A DNA stretch of 64,000 nt from Bacillota bacterium. GTDB taxonomy: Bacteria > Bacillota > Clostridia > Lachnospirales > Lachnospiraceae. Shown piece after piece: positions 16,380 to 26,039 of this stretch (position 1 is its first letter; the number at the start of each line of letters is the position of its first letter). The stretch is from NCBI GenBank assembly GCA_023393095.1, contig JAEWMT010000101.1, positions 1-64,000 on the forward strand, read 5' to 3'. Both the position numbers and the translations under genes were made by a program. The notes beneath the pieces are model-generated. The model did not search any database. It saw only the letters and a program-made list of their open reading frames with translations, and was not told the DNA's origin.

Positions 16380-17705
16380 TTATCCCTGTTCCCCTTTCAT
16401 TTTCTTAAAATACTCCTTGATTTGTTTTTCATAGCCGTTATCCGAGGGAACATAAAATACCCTATCTTTTAACTCATCGGGTAGATATTGTTGTTTAACA
16501 TAATGATTTTCAAAGTCATGTGCATATTGATACCCAAGTCCATGCCCTAGCTTTGAAGCCCCCTTATAATGAGCATCCTTTAAATATGCCGGTATGGGGG
16601 CTGTTTTCTCATTTTCAACAACCTTCGTCGCCTCGTCGATTGCACAGATAGCAGAATTACTCTTTGGCGCACAAGCAACATATGCTGCTGCCTGAGCTAA
16701 TACGATGCGTGCCTCCGGCATACCGAGCCGTTCCACTGCAAGTGCTGCACTCGTTGCTACCACAAGAGCATTTGGATCAGCATTTGATACATCCTCTGCT
16801 GCACATATCATGATTCTTCTTGCAATAAATGCAACCTCTTCCCCTGCATATAGCATGCGTGCCAGATAATAGACTGCCGCATCCGGATCCGATCCCCTCA
16901 TACTTTTTATGAAGGCTGATATGGTATCATAATGGTTGTCCCCACCCTTGTCATATTTCAACACACGTTTCTGAATGCACTCTGAAGCCACGGACAAAGT
17001 GATATGAATTAGTCCATCCTCACTTCTTGCCGTAGTAAGAACTCCAATTTCGATTGCATTCAGCGCGGCTCTTGCATCTCCGTTCGCCATATCTGCGAGG
17101 AACTCCAAAGCCTCCTCATCAATCGAGGCCTGATATGCCCCGAGTCCTTTTTCACTATCATAAACCGCTCTTTTTATCAGCGTTTTAATATCTTCTTTCT
17201 CAAGAGGCTTTAATTCAAAGATTATTGAACGCGATATTAATGCTGTATTCACTTCAAAATATGGATTTTCCGTTGTTGCACCAATTAATATTACGGTTCC
17301 ATCCTCAACAGATGGAAGAAGATAATCCTGCTGCCCTTTATTAAATCGATGTATTTCATCGATAAATAGGATTGTTTTCTTTCCATACATGCCCAGATTG
17401 TCTTTTGCTTGTTCTACCACTGCCTCCAGATCCTTCTTCCCAGCAGAGGTCGCATTTACCTGGGTGAATTCGGAGCTGGTCGTATTGGCTATTACCTTCG
17501 CTAAAGTAGTTTTACCGGTTCCGGGAGGTCCGTAAAATATAATTGAGCTTATTTTGTCTGCTTTAATCGCCCGGTAAAGTAATTTATCCTTACCGATGAT
17601 ATGATTCTGCCCCACCACCTCCTCTAAGACTGTGGGACGCAGCCGCGAAGCTAAGGGAGCTTCCTTCTTCATTGTATTACCTCTCATATAATCAAATAAA
17701 TCCAT
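16380..17705 (-). CDS. rarA: Replication-associated recombination protein A (RarA/MgsA)
   Basis: A 441-residue AAA+ ATPase related to clamp-loader subunits and RuvB, acting at stalled replication forks. Visible motifs: N-terminal PLASRLRPTVLEEVVGQ, Walker A GPPGTGKTT at about residue 57, Walker B LFIDEIHRFN, sensor 1 GATTENPYFE, and the C-terminal helical domain with the conserved HYKGASKLGHGLGY segment. Start at 17705 is supported by GGAGG five bases upstream; two earlier in-frame ATGs lie on or before that site. Its 3' end faces the 16026 gene. Length matches the family (about 430-450). Confidence 0.95.
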   Translation of the reverse strand: MDLFDYMRGNTMKKEAPLASRLRPTVLEEVVGQNHIIGKDKLLYRAIKADKISSIIFYGPPGTGKTTLAKVIANTTSSEFTQVNATSAGKKDLEAVVEQAKDNLGMYGKKTILFIDEIHRFNKGQQDYLLPSVEDGTVILIGATTENPYFEVNTALISRSIIFELKPLEKEDIKTLIKRAVYDSEKGLGAYQASIDEEALEFLADMANGDARAALNAIEIGVLTTARSEDGLIHITLSVASECIQKRVLKYDKGGDNHYDTISAFIKSMRGSDPDAAVYYLARMLYAGEEVAFIARRIMICAAEDVSNADPNALVVATSAALAVERLGMPEARIVLAQAAAYVACAPKSNSAICAIDEATKVVENEKTAPIPAYLKDAHYKGASKLGHGLGYQYAHDFENHYVKQQYLPDELKDRVFYVPSDNGYEKQIKEYFKKMKGEQG

Positions 17706-17849
17706 CATAACCTCCATTCTGTCGAAACACTTCCCTATATGTGCATGTCATCCAATGCATAGAATTCCATCGATTCTTTGATGAAAGTATTGAAAAATAC
17801 TCCAAAATGTGCATAATAATTTATTATGTTTATGAATAAGGAGCTAGCC

Positions 17850-18038
17850 ATGAGTATACCAAAGGATCCATATATACTGTTAAGCTTTATCAACACAAAA
17901 TTGCGGGATGAGTATTCTGATCTGGATGAACTCTGCAGCAGTCTTGATATAGACTGTAACTATCTGGTAAATGTACTTTCCTCTATCGAATATAATTACA
18001 AGAAAGATGTAAACCGCTTTATTCCGATGGTTTCATAG
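17850..18038 (+). CDS. DUF4250 family protein
   Basis: A 62-residue protein beginning MSIPKDPYILLSFINTKLRD, the hallmark of DUF4250, common in Clostridia. AAGGAG six bases upstream fixes the start at 17850; the frame opens earlier at 17826. Its helical structure and DNA-binding-like size suggest a small regulatory or adaptor protein, but its function is unknown. Its 3' end overlaps the convergent VanZ-like gene by 20 bases. Confidence 0.85.
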   Translation: MSIPKDPYILLSFINTKLRDEYSDLDELCSSLDIDCNYLVNVLSSIEYNYKKDVNRFIPMVS

Positions 18039-18489
18039 CTTTCCTTCCAATCCAAGCAAAAAGCAGTGTTCCAAATACTGCTCCTGATGTATCAATCAAT
18101 ACATCTCGAAACATTCCCGACCTTCCGGGAACGAATAGCTGGTGATATTCATCCGTAGCAGCATATATGAATGAGATAATAATGGGGAGTACATACAAGC
18201 TTTTTCCCTTTCCCTCCCACACTGCAAGATGAAATGCAATTGCAACAGCTAATAACAAATATTCAGAAAAATGAGCTGTTTTTCTAACAATTAGATTCAA
18301 ACGGTTCTCTAGCTGAATTCTTTGATTAGTTTGAATCTCGGTATTTGTAACTGTTTGATATATTTGAATCATATCATTTACAATTTTAAGACTGCTCTTA
18401 TTTGAATTGATAGCCGGCTTGGCAGAAAAAGCAAATATCATAACCATTATAATGACTGCCGGAATCCAGGATATATATTTTACATTCAT
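18019..18489 (-). CDS. VanZ-like family membrane protein
   Basis: A 156-residue protein with about four membrane helices and the VanZ family pattern: WIPAVIIMVMIFAFSAKPA at the N terminus, RKTAHFSEYLLLA in the middle, and ATDEYHQLFVPGRSGMFRDV toward the end, carrying the conserved DE(Y/F)HQ and RDV motifs. VanZ proteins affect teicoplanin sensitivity by an unknown mechanism. Start at 18489 is supported by GGAG six bases upstream. It converges with and overlaps the DUF4250 gene. Confidence 0.9.
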   Translation of the reverse strand: MNVKYISWIPAVIIMVMIFAFSAKPAINSNKSSLKIVNDMIQIYQTVTNTEIQTNQRIQLENRLNLIVRKTAHFSEYLLLAVAIAFHLAVWEGKGKSLYVLPIIISFIYAATDEYHQLFVPGRSGMFRDVLIDTSGAVFGTLLFAWIGRKAMKPSE

Positions 18490-18790
18490 GATAATCTCCA
18501 TTCTTGTCACATCCTGCAAATTATGAGCTACCAGCACAAAATTTGCCGAGTAAAAATTTAGTTTTCACACTTACCACTGAGGCATCCTACTATTACAAAG
18601 TGAATTATTTTATTTCACTTTACTATAGCTACTCTCGTGCTGCCAAAGCAATTAATAGTATGTATAGCTTTATCCTTACTAATTTTACTCATTTTATGAT
18701 ACCATAAATAATAATAGAATATCAACTATTGCATGATTCAGATAATGCAGCTGCTTTATAATATATGACCAAAAAGGGAGTGTTACCGAA

Positions 18791-19441
18791 ATGATAGAGT
18801 TCTTTAAAACAATCTATGAAGGTGGTATTGGAGAATTTGAAATGAAAAAATCCAGATTCATTGCAACCGTCTGCCCGGTAAGTACGGAAGTTTCTGCAAT
18901 TGAATTTATTGATTCACTTAAGAAAAAATATTGGGATGCAGCTCATAACTGCTCTGCATATATTATCGGCAAAGAGAATCCTGTGATGAGATGTTCTGAT
19001 GATGGCGAACCCAGTAAAACAGCTGGAAGACCGATCCTAGATGTTTTACTTGCTCATGAGCTTACGGATCTCGTTGTTGTTGTCACTAGGTATTTTGGCG
19101 GAACCCTTCTAGGAACCGGTGGTCTAGTGAAAGCCTATCAGTCAGCTACAATTGAAGGTCTAAATCGAAGTATTATTATCACGAAAGAGCTAGGAATTAG
19201 CCTTCAGATTACAACTGATTATAATTTTATTGGAAAGATACAGTATTATATCGCGCAGGAACTGATTACTCAGCTATCCTCCGAATTTACGGAGAATGTA
19301 GTGCTTACCGTTCTGATTCCTCCAAGTAAAAAAGATCAATTTATAAAAAAAATAGCCGAACTGACAAATGGTTCGGCTACTTTAGAGCTTTCAGGGCAGG
19401 TATACTTCACCAAATTGAATGGTGAAGTACACCTCTTTTAA
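18791..19441 (+). CDS. YigZ/IMPACT (UPF0029) family protein
   Basis: A 216-residue protein of the IMPACT family: an N-terminal domain with KKSRFIATVCPVSTE and DGEPSKTAGRPILDVL, then VVVVTRYFGGTLLGTGGLVKAY, both diagnostic, and a C-terminal ferredoxin-like domain of about 75 residues (DUF1949). The eukaryotic relative regulates GCN2; the bacterial function is not established. Ribosome site AAAGGGAG is a short distance upstream. It ends five bases before the convergent DUF6514 gene. Length is normal for the bacterial family. Confidence 0.92.
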   Translation: MIEFFKTIYEGGIGEFEMKKSRFIATVCPVSTEVSAIEFIDSLKKKYWDAAHNCSAYIIGKENPVMRCSDDGEPSKTAGRPILDVLLAHELTDLVVVVTRYFGGTLLGTGGLVKAYQSATIEGLNRSIIITKELGISLQITTDYNFIGKIQYYIAQELITQLSSEFTENVVLTVLIPPSKKDQFIKKIAELTNGSATLELSGQVYFTKLNGEVHLF

Positions 19442-19446
19442 CAGTC

Positions 19447-19728
19447 TTAACAGCCCTGAGCTACAAGTTCATCCACAATTTCGACCATAGAAATTGGTGT
19501 GACCTCGAATTGGCAAAGCTTTTTGATGATTGTTACAGCATCCTCCCTAGAAGCAGAAACCCCAGTAATTTCTTCTGTTTCTACTAATTCATTCAGAAAC
19601 TTGGTTATCATAACACCATAATATGGTGTCTGATCAGCCTCTGAAATCCTTTCTGTAAGACAGTAATCCAGTTTCATGACCCTATCATCTTCCAGCATTA
19701 CCTCATTACTAAATAGTACCTGTTTCAT
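19447..19728 (-). CDS. DUF6514 family protein
   Basis: A 93-residue protein (MKQVLFSNEVML) with the conserved central segment DQTPYYGVMITKF and DAVTIIKKLCQFEVTPISM near the C terminus, matching the DUF6514 family of Clostridia. The start at 19728 has GGGGG seven bases upstream; an open frame reaches 19911 but has no ribosome site and a non-conserved sequence. Function unknown. It ends with an AQGC tail. Confidence 0.75.
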   Translation of the reverse strand: MKQVLFSNEVMLEDDRVMKLDYCLTERISEADQTPYYGVMITKFLNELVETEEITGVSASREDAVTIIKKLCQFEVTPISMVEIVDELVAQGC

Positions 19729-20311
19729 ATTACAACCCCCAATACAATATGTAATAACAGAAAATAACTGACAAATTTCATTATACACAGTCAATTCATA
19801 TATATAAAGTGAAATATAACGCATCATTTTATCGTGTTCGTTATATTTCGACAGAAGTTCACGTATCGTGTAATTGTTTTTGAGTTTTGGTAAATTAATA
19901 TGCATTTTCATGGGTATATATGTGATTTATTTGATAATTATTACATTGAATATCGCAAAAAGATTAACTTACCACAATTTGGATATGCTTTAATATGAAG
20001 AAACTGTCCAATGCTGTTGTAAAAGTGCATTCAGCTTGATTATTTTTCTAGAAATATCACCCATTTTACATATAAATATTTAACTTTATTTCCTATCAAA
20101 AATATGTTAAAATGTACGCGGTAAGCAAAGAACGAAGATTATAAACTATCCCATATATTTATGCTTTAAGAAGCATTGTAATCTTTATCTCTCCGTCTCG
20201 CGATAACAAGAGAAGCTCGATTGTAGCGAGAATGATAGATGAATAATGAAGCTTTGCTATTGGATTATGTAGTATATCTCTTTCGCTATGTATTTGTAAC
20301 TGGAGGTAATC
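19729..20311. other. Long 5' region of the penicillin-binding protein gene
   Basis: A divergent region of nearly 600 bases. A weak promoter (TTTATT, 17 bases, TAAAAT) lies near 20090..20115 on the + strand. Downstream of it are several possible stems: AAGATTA / TAATCTT around 20138-20183, ATGCTT / AAGCAT in its loop, and TCTCGC / GCGAGA at 20197-20242. A structured leader is possible, but I cannot match it to a known class. Confidence 0.4.
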
Positions 20312-23014
20312 ATGGATTACAGTAAAAAGGGAATCGAAAATAAACAGAATATTATAAAGTCTAATTCAAAACGAGTGATATCAAAGCTTAGAATTACTAT
20401 ATTTCGTCTCTGTATTTTATGCTTTGTTTCTCTTATTATTGTCGGATCATTTGCTGGTATTGGTTTAATCAAAGGACTGATTGACAGTGCTCCGGATATT
20501 AAGCAAATCAATGTAGTTCCGCAAGGCTTTACAACTACCGTATATGATAAAGAAGGTAATGTAATAGAAAATCTGAAAGAAGCCAATTCCAACCGTACCT
20601 TTGTTGAACTGAAGGCTCTTCCCAATTATGTAAAATACGCATTTGTCAGTATAGAGGACGAGCGATTTTACGAACATAATGGTATTGATATCCGAGGAAT
20701 CTTAAGAGCAGCTGTCCACGGCATTACATCGTTTAATTTTGATGAAGGTGCTAGTACCATTACTCAGCAGCTTCTGAAAAATCAGGTGTTTGACGGTGGT
20801 AGTGAACCAACTCTGATCGAACGTGTTGAACGAAAGATACAGGAACAATATCTCGCAGTTCAATTGGAAAACATATTGGATAAGGATACTATACTGGAAT
20901 ACTATATCAATACAATTAATCTGGGGTCAGGTACTTTGGGCATACAGACAGCAGCAAAGCGGTATTTTGATAAAGATGCCAAGGATTTGACTTTATCAGA
21001 AGCAGCAACAATTGCAGCAATTACACAGCGGCCTGTTTATCTGAATCCCATTAAATATCCTGAGAATAATAAGGAACGCCGCGATGAAATCCTGCAAAAA
21101 ATGCTGCAGCAGAATCATTGCAGCCAAGAAGAATATGACGATGCTATGGCGGATGACGTTTATACCAGAATCAAGTCTATTGATGAAAAGAAGGTTGATA
21201 CTTCCGTTTATAGCTATTTTGTAGATGAATTAATTGATCAGGTAATGAATGATCTTCAGAAAAAATGTGGTTATACACAGGCGCAGGCATCCAACTTAAT
21301 TTTTAGTGGTGGCTTAAGTATCTATACAACTCAGGATCCAGTTATACAAAAGATATGTAACAATGTATATTCTGATAAAGCAAACTTCCCTAAGATTGGT
21401 ATCTCCTATTGGGAATTGACCTACGCACTATCAATACAAAAAGCCGATGGAAGCACCGTACATTATCATCAAAATGATATATTGGACTATTATAAAAATT
21501 ATAACGATCCTAAAAACTTATATGTAGATAAAGACGGCAGCAAATTCTCTTTGTTATTCCTGGATAAGAAGGACATGAATAAAAAAATTAAAGCCTTCAA
21601 AAAATCCAAGGTGAAGGATGGGGACACTGTACTAGCTGAAACTATCGATATGATCATTCAACCCCAGTCATCCTTTGTTGTTATGGATCAAGGCAACGGA
21701 CAGGTGCAGGCTATTATTGGCGGTCGAGGGGAAAAGTCACGTAGTAGAACCTTGAACCGTGTCGATAGACCACGTCAACCGGGTTCCACCTTTAAAATCC
21801 TATCCACCTATTTACCCGCCTTAGATACTTCCGGTTTTACTCTGGCAAGTGTTCAGGATGATGCAGGACCGTATTACTATCCCGGTACCAAAACTGAGGT
21901 TAATAACTGGACCGGCTCAAGAAATTATAAAGGTTTAACCACCTTACGACAAGGTATTTACGATTCGATGAATATTGTAACCGTAAAAACCATGGTCGAT
22001 GTTACGCCCCAGTTAGGTTATGATTATCTGTTAAAGCTTGGATTTACTACTCTCATCGATTCACGCAAGGAAAAGAACGGTAAAGTAGTTTCTGATATAA
22101 ATCCTCCTCTTGCGCTGGGTGGTCTAACCGTTGGTGTTAGTAATCTCGAATTAACTGCAGCTTATGCATCAATTGCAAATGATGGCGTTTATACGCAACC
22201 AACTTTTTATACAAAAATACTGGATCGTAACGGCAAGGTATTAATTAATAATAAGCCAAAAAAAGTTCAGGTTATGAAAGAATCAACCGCATGGCTGCTC
22301 ACAAGTGCCATGGAGGATGTTGTTAATAAGGGAACCGGTACAAGCCTGAGATTTACTGATATTAATATGCCTGTTGCGGGTAAGACAGGTTCTACCTCCA
22401 ACTACTATGATTTATGGTTTTCCGGATATACTCCTTATTATACTGCCAGCGTCTGGTCCGGTTTCGACAATAATAGGACACAGGTTGATACATTATTTGC
22501 AAAGAGAATATGGAAGAAAATTATGGAACAGATTCATATAAAGAAGAAATTGGATACAAAAACCTTTACTAGGCCGGATTCCGTAGTACCTGTTTCGATC
22601 TGTACAAAATCAGGAAAACTAGCCGTGAAAGGCTTATGTGATAAATATGAAGGCGGTAACTGCATTCGAACTGAGTATTTTGCTAAAGGCACGGAGCCAA
22701 CCCAATATTGCGATGTACATGTTAAAGTCAACATATGTACCCAATCAAAAAAACTTGCCACAGACAACTGCCCACTCAGTGATATCAAGGAAATTGTACT
22801 GTTAAATAAGAAAGAAACCTCCAGAACCGCAGATACCCCATATTTACTTCCCAAGAAACCATGTAATATTCATAAAGGCGGCATTCCTAACAGCAATACT
22901 TCTCAACCTCAGGACAGCCTCCCTGAAAACGATATACAAAACCCCAATCCAGAGACGAATGACCCAGAAAATAGTGAATTAGAAGATGCCATTCAAAATC
23001 TAATTCATCCATAA
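20312..23014 (+). CDS. Class A penicillin-binding protein (transglycosylase-transpeptidase)
   Basis: A 900-residue bifunctional peptidoglycan synthase anchored by one membrane helix at about residues 26-52. Glycosyltransferase (GT51) motifs: EDERFYEHNG with the catalytic Glu115, and GASTITQQLLKN near 146-157. Transpeptidase motifs: S492-TFK (active-site serine), S552-MN, and K691-TGST. The C-terminal 150 residues are rich in Cys, Lys and Thr and end in a low-complexity acidic/Asn-rich tail, an uncommon extension. GGAGG lies directly upstream of the start. It acts outside the membrane, building and cross-linking the cell wall. Confidence 0.95.
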   Translation: MDYSKKGIENKQNIIKSNSKRVISKLRITIFRLCILCFVSLIIVGSFAGIGLIKGLIDSAPDIKQINVVPQGFTTTVYDKEGNVIENLKEANSNRTFVELKALPNYVKYAFVSIEDERFYEHNGIDIRGILRAAVHGITSFNFDEGASTITQQLLKNQVFDGGSEPTLIERVERKIQEQYLAVQLENILDKDTILEYYINTINLGSGTLGIQTAAKRYFDKDAKDLTLSEAATIAAITQRPVYLNPIKYPENNKERRDEILQKMLQQNHCSQEEYDDAMADDVYTRIKSIDEKKVDTSVYSYFVDELIDQVMNDLQKKCGYTQAQASNLIFSGGLSIYTTQDPVIQKICNNVYSDKANFPKIGISYWELTYALSIQKADGSTVHYHQNDILDYYKNYNDPKNLYVDKDGSKFSLLFLDKKDMNKKIKAFKKSKVKDGDTVLAETIDMIIQPQSSFVVMDQGNGQVQAIIGGRGEKSRSRTLNRVDRPRQPGSTFKILSTYLPALDTSGFTLASVQDDAGPYYYPGTKTEVNNWTGSRNYKGLTTLRQGIYDSMNIVTVKTMVDVTPQLGYDYLLKLGFTTLIDSRKEKNGKVVSDINPPLALGGLTVGVSNLELTAAYASIANDGVYTQPTFYTKILDRNGKVLINNKPKKVQVMKESTAWLLTSAMEDVVNKGTGTSLRFTDINMPVAGKTGSTSNYYDLWFSGYTPYYTASVWSGFDNNRTQVDTLFAKRIWKKIMEQIHIKKKLDTKTFTRPDSVVPVSICTKSGKLAVKGLCDKYEGGNCIRTEYFAKGTEPTQYCDVHVKVNICTQSKKLATDNCPLSDIKEIVLLNKKETSRTADTPYLLPKKPCNIHKGGIPNSNTSQPQDSLPENDIQNPNPETNDPENSELEDAIQNLIHP

Positions 23015-23057
23015 AAATTACCATTCTATAAAACAAAAAATATTCTGCTCACATACT

Positions 23058-23100
23058 CCCCAAGCGGGAAGGAAGTATCCTACTTCCTTCCCGCTTGGGG
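23058..23100. terminator. Perfect 20-bp hairpin after the PBP gene
   Basis: CCCCAAGCGGGAAGGAAGTA and its exact complement flank a three-base loop. There is no T-tract, so it could terminate by stability alone or be a bidirectional block or processing site. It lies 44 bases after the stop codon. Confidence 0.55.
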
Positions 23101-23216
23101 CATAAAAAGCTAATCCTTAACGAAACGCTTTTTATAACATAGTACTCATTTTCTTAAAATAAGAATTTTAATCAAATTATATAATCTATAAGCGTCCCCC
23201 GCCCAAACTAAGCCCA

Positions 23217-23456
23217 GGAACCGTACACAACATAAAACAAGTCAGGAATATGAGTTATGCACAGAGGGTGCTAGTCAAATGTTTTCTGTTATGTAAGATA
23301 TCTGCTGCCTGTTTGTTTGAAACAGAAAGACATGCTTTTTAATGTCTTATCTGTTACAAACAAACAGGCAGTGGATGTCTTGCATCCTGAAAACATGACT
23401 AGCACCCTCTGTGCATATCTCACATTCCTGACCTTCACAACGTAAATCCCGGTTCC
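23217..23456. repeat. Large imperfect inverted repeat between convergent genes
   Basis: The core, 23241..23432, has arms of about 95 bases (GTCAGGAAT...GACAT against ATGTC...ATTCCTGAC), including matching blocks CACAGAGGGTGCTAGTCA and CTGCCTGTTTGTTT. Further out, GGAACCG at 23217 pairs with CGGTTCC ending at 23456. It ends a few bases before the spoVAE stop codon. Confidence 0.75.
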
Positions 23457-23466
23457 GTCCCCACAT

Positions 23467-23853
23467 TCACGACTTCATTTTAGAGTTAAAGAACCAAGAA
23501 GCAATATAACTCAGAACCAGCGCTGCCGAAATTCCAACTGCCGAAGCAGTAAAACCGCCCATAAAAATACCGATAAAACCATCCTTATCTACCGCTTTCT
23601 TAACGCCCTTAAAGAGCAGATTGCCAAAGCCTGTTAAAGGAACGCCTGCACCTGCTCCTGCCCATTTCGCAAACGGTTCATATATCCCCAATGCTCCAAG
23701 TACAGCACCTAAGCAAACCAGTATTACCATGACTCTTCCGGGTAACAGCTTCGTTTTATCCAGTAATATTTGGACAATAGCGCATATGGCACCACCGATT
23801 AAAAACGCCTTTAAATATTCCATCCTATCTACAGCTTCTACTAATAGAAGCAT
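23467..23853 (-). CDS. spoVAE: Stage V sporulation protein AE (SpoVAE)
   Basis: A 128-residue membrane protein with about four helices and the family pattern FLIGGAICAIVQILLDKT, GAGAGVPLTGFGN and a terminal helical region. It is part of the inner-membrane SpoVA channel that loads and releases dipicolinic acid in spores. GGAGG lies one base before the ATG at 23853; an alternative start is the Met at 23823. It is the last gene of spoVAC-AD-AE, on the minus strand. Related to SpoVAC by sequence. Confidence 0.9.
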   Translation of the reverse strand: MLLLVEAVDRMEYLKAFLIGGAICAIVQILLDKTKLLPGRVMVILVCLGAVLGALGIYEPFAKWAGAGAGVPLTGFGNLLFKGVKKAVDKDGFIGIFMGGFTASAVGISAALVLSYIASWFFNSKMKS

Positions 23854-23918
23854 TCCTCCTTTCGCTTTATTGAAAGCTATGTCTTATTCACTGATATGTT
23901 ACAGTTAGGCTAAACAAT

Positions 23919-24974
23919 TTATTCTGCTTCCACAATAACCGCATGTGCGATACCTGGCACTGTCTTTCCTTCATTAAAGCTTACTTGGGATAATAATGCT
24001 CCTGTTGGAATAAACAATATTCTTTTCCATTCTTTATTCTTAAGCTTCTTTAGGATATAACCGGTAAAGATAATGGCAGAACACCCGCAGCCACTTCCTC
24101 CGGCATGGGTATCCTGGCTGTCCTTATCAAAAATCTCAATACCGCAATCCATATGATTCGTGCTAATATCATAATTCTTTTCTTTCAGCATATCTACAAG
24201 AATATTCTTACCGACATATCCCAAGTCTCCCGTGATGATTTTATCATAATAATCGGGTCTTACACCCAGATCTTCAAAATTCTGTTTTATTGTTTCATAA
24301 GCTGCAGGTGCCATAGCCGCACCCATATTCATAGAATCTTTGATACCATAATCAACAATTTTCCCAGTCGTAATGCCTTTAATTACAACCGGAGACTTAT
24401 CCTGTTTTGCTTGACTGCTGTTACGATCGGCAATAATAACCGCCCCGCTTCCCGTAACCGTCCAAGAGGCAGAATAAGGCCTCTGATTACCATAATCAAG
24501 TGGAAATCTGAATTGCTTTTCTGCACCCGCAAAATGGCTTGAGGTCAAAGCTAGAATCTTTTCAGCATACCCTCCGTCTACAAGAATTGATCCCACCGAC
24601 ATGGCCTCACCCATGGTGGAACATGCCCCATAAATTCCAAAGGTCGGTATCTCAAGTTCTGCAATACCAAAGGAAGTTGCAATTAACTGACCCAGCAAAT
24701 CACCACCAACCAGATATCGGATATCCGAGTTTTTTAGACCTGCTTTCTCAAGGGCTTTTAATGCTGCCTGCTTTATCAGCTCACTTTCAGCTTCTTCCCA
24801 GCTTTCTTTTCCCAGAAGAGGATCCTGATGGATGACATCAAAATTTGAACCCATCGGCCCTTCCCCTTCTTTTTTGCCGGCTATTGAAGAAGCTGCTATG
24901 ATATACGGAGGATTCTGAAACAAAACACTTTGTTTCCCTACCATTTTTGATTTTGCTGTTACATTTTCCGCCAT
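23919..24974 (-). CDS. spoVAD: Stage V sporulation protein AD (SpoVAD)
   Basis: A 351-residue soluble protein of thiolase-like fold that binds dipicolinic acid on the outer face of the SpoVA complex. Segments LGKESWEEAESE, FGIYGACSTMGEAM, and AGGSGCGCSA near the C terminus match the family. AAGGAG lies eight bases before the ATG. It sits between spoVAC and spoVAE with small gaps, so the three genes are co-transcribed in the forespore. Confidence 0.95.
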   Translation of the reverse strand: MAENVTAKSKMVGKQSVLFQNPPYIIAASSIAGKKEGEGPMGSNFDVIHQDPLLGKESWEEAESELIKQAALKALEKAGLKNSDIRYLVGGDLLGQLIATSFGIAELEIPTFGIYGACSTMGEAMSVGSILVDGGYAEKILALTSSHFAGAEKQFRFPLDYGNQRPYSASWTVTGSGAVIIADRNSSQAKQDKSPVVIKGITTGKIVDYGIKDSMNMGAAMAPAAYETIKQNFEDLGVRPDYYDKIITGDLGYVGKNILVDMLKEKNYDISTNHMDCGIEIFDKDSQDTHAGGSGCGCSAIIFTGYILKKLKNKEWKRILFIPTGALLSQVSFNEGKTVPGIAHAVIVEAE

Positions 24975-25008
24975 GACTTATACTCCTTATTTACCTTTAA
25001 ATTATCTG

Positions 25009-25512
25009 CTAAACTACATGAAAACATTTTAATAGATAGTAAATCAAACCCAATACCCAGGATGTAAATATACCATACAAGATTACAGGTCCGGCAATCG
25101 TGAAAATCTTGCATCCGATTCCAAAAACCTGTCCTTCCTTCTTATACTCAATCGCAGGAGCAGCAACTGAATTTGCAAATCCGGTAATCGGAACCAATGT
25201 TCCCGCACCTCCAAATTTCGCAAGCTTTTGATAGATGCCAAAACCAGTTAGCAGTATAGCCAAAAATACCAGGGTTACCGTATTATAGAGCTTCGCTGTT
25301 TCTCCATCGGCTCCTAGATATTTATAATAATTTATGAAAAATTGCCCAATGGTACATATGATTCCTCCTATAAGAAAAGCTTTTACTATATTTAGATAAA
25401 TATTGTTTTTGGGCGTTACTTCTTTAACATATTGATCATATTTTTGATTTCTGGTGGTTTTATCAGGCTCCTTTAAAACATTTGAAACGGATTCTTTCTT
25501 CTGATTACCCAT
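25009..25512 (-). CDS. spoVAC: Stage V sporulation protein AC (SpoVAC)
   Basis: A 167-residue protein with an N-terminal polar region and four membrane helices. Motifs FLIGGIICTIGQFFINYY, GGAGTLVPITGFANSV and the ending helix region are typical. In other spore formers it forms part of the DPA channel. The ATG at 25512 has GGAGG five bases upstream; an earlier Met at 25524 precedes the site. It precedes spoVAD with a 34-base gap. Confidence 0.93.
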   Translation of the reverse strand: MGNQKKESVSNVLKEPDKTTRNQKYDQYVKEVTPKNNIYLNIVKAFLIGGIICTIGQFFINYYKYLGADGETAKLYNTVTLVFLAILLTGFGIYQKLAKFGGAGTLVPITGFANSVAAPAIEYKKEGQVFGIGCKIFTIAGPVILYGIFTSWVLGLIYYLLKCFHVV

Positions 25513-25583
25513 ATATACCTCCATTATAAAAACCTTATTTCTAAGACATTTTTCTTAATTTAATTATTTCAAGCATTAGCTTA

Positions 25584-25745
25584 TCAAGCTGCATTTTCGA
25601 AATTCAGAATATGATAACCTGCTTTCACCAAAGTTCCGTCATATTTCACGGGCTTCTTGCCAAAATAGCTGACACATAAAACAATTGCTACAGCAGCTAA
25701 AATAATTAACATAGCAATCCATAAAATTTTCTTTCTGACTGTCAT
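25584..25745 (-). CDS. Small single-helix membrane protein upstream of spoVAC
   Basis: A 53-residue protein with one hydrophobic segment and a basic N terminus (MTVRKKILW), followed by a short C-terminal extracellular tail. It lies 71 bases before spoVAC and in the same direction, so it may be co-transcribed with the spoVA genes. I do not recognise the family. The site AAAGGCG is about 11 bases before the ATG, so the start is uncertain. Confidence 0.5.
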   Translation of the reverse strand: MTVRKKILWIAMLIILAAVAIVLCVSYFGKKPVKYDGTLVKAGYHILNFENAA

Positions 25746-25786
25746 ACCAATACACGCCTTTCTATTTATATAAATCAAAGATCATA

Positions 25787-25912
25787 GAATGTGCTACGCA
25801 CATTTTCCACACCTCGCGATTACGAAGTAATATACTTTCTTTTTTGCAAGGTGCATATTCCTGTGTAGAGAACTTTCTTATATCACAGGATATTATTTCC
25901 TATGAAAGAACA
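25787..25912. repeat. Diverged copy of the terminator-adjacent repeat
   Basis: Aligns along its length to the neighbouring copy 25915..26039, sharing GAATGTGC, GTAATATACTT, CAAGGTGC and the closing TCCTATGAAA, but with many changes. It stands in direct tandem with the better copy. Confidence 0.65.
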
Positions 25913-25914
25913 AA

Positions 25915-26039
25915 GAATGTGCGCGCACATTCTCCGCGCCCGAGCGGGTTACGTAGTAACATACTTCCTTACCGCGAGGTGCGCATCCTGCACGGAGTGC
26001 TTTTATTTCATAGGACGCAGTTTCCTATGAAATAAAAAA
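25915..26039. repeat. Terminator-adjacent palindromic repeat, copy 2
   Basis: Matches 1..126 almost base for base (one fewer T in a run and one substitution near the end noticed). It ends at the T-tract of the hairpin at 26031..26065. Confidence 0.85.

Noticed and set aside
18504..18707. 67-codon plus-strand frame upstream of the YigZ-like gene
   Set aside because: It starts inside the VanZ-like leader region and has no ribosome site; composition is that of random AT-rich sequence.
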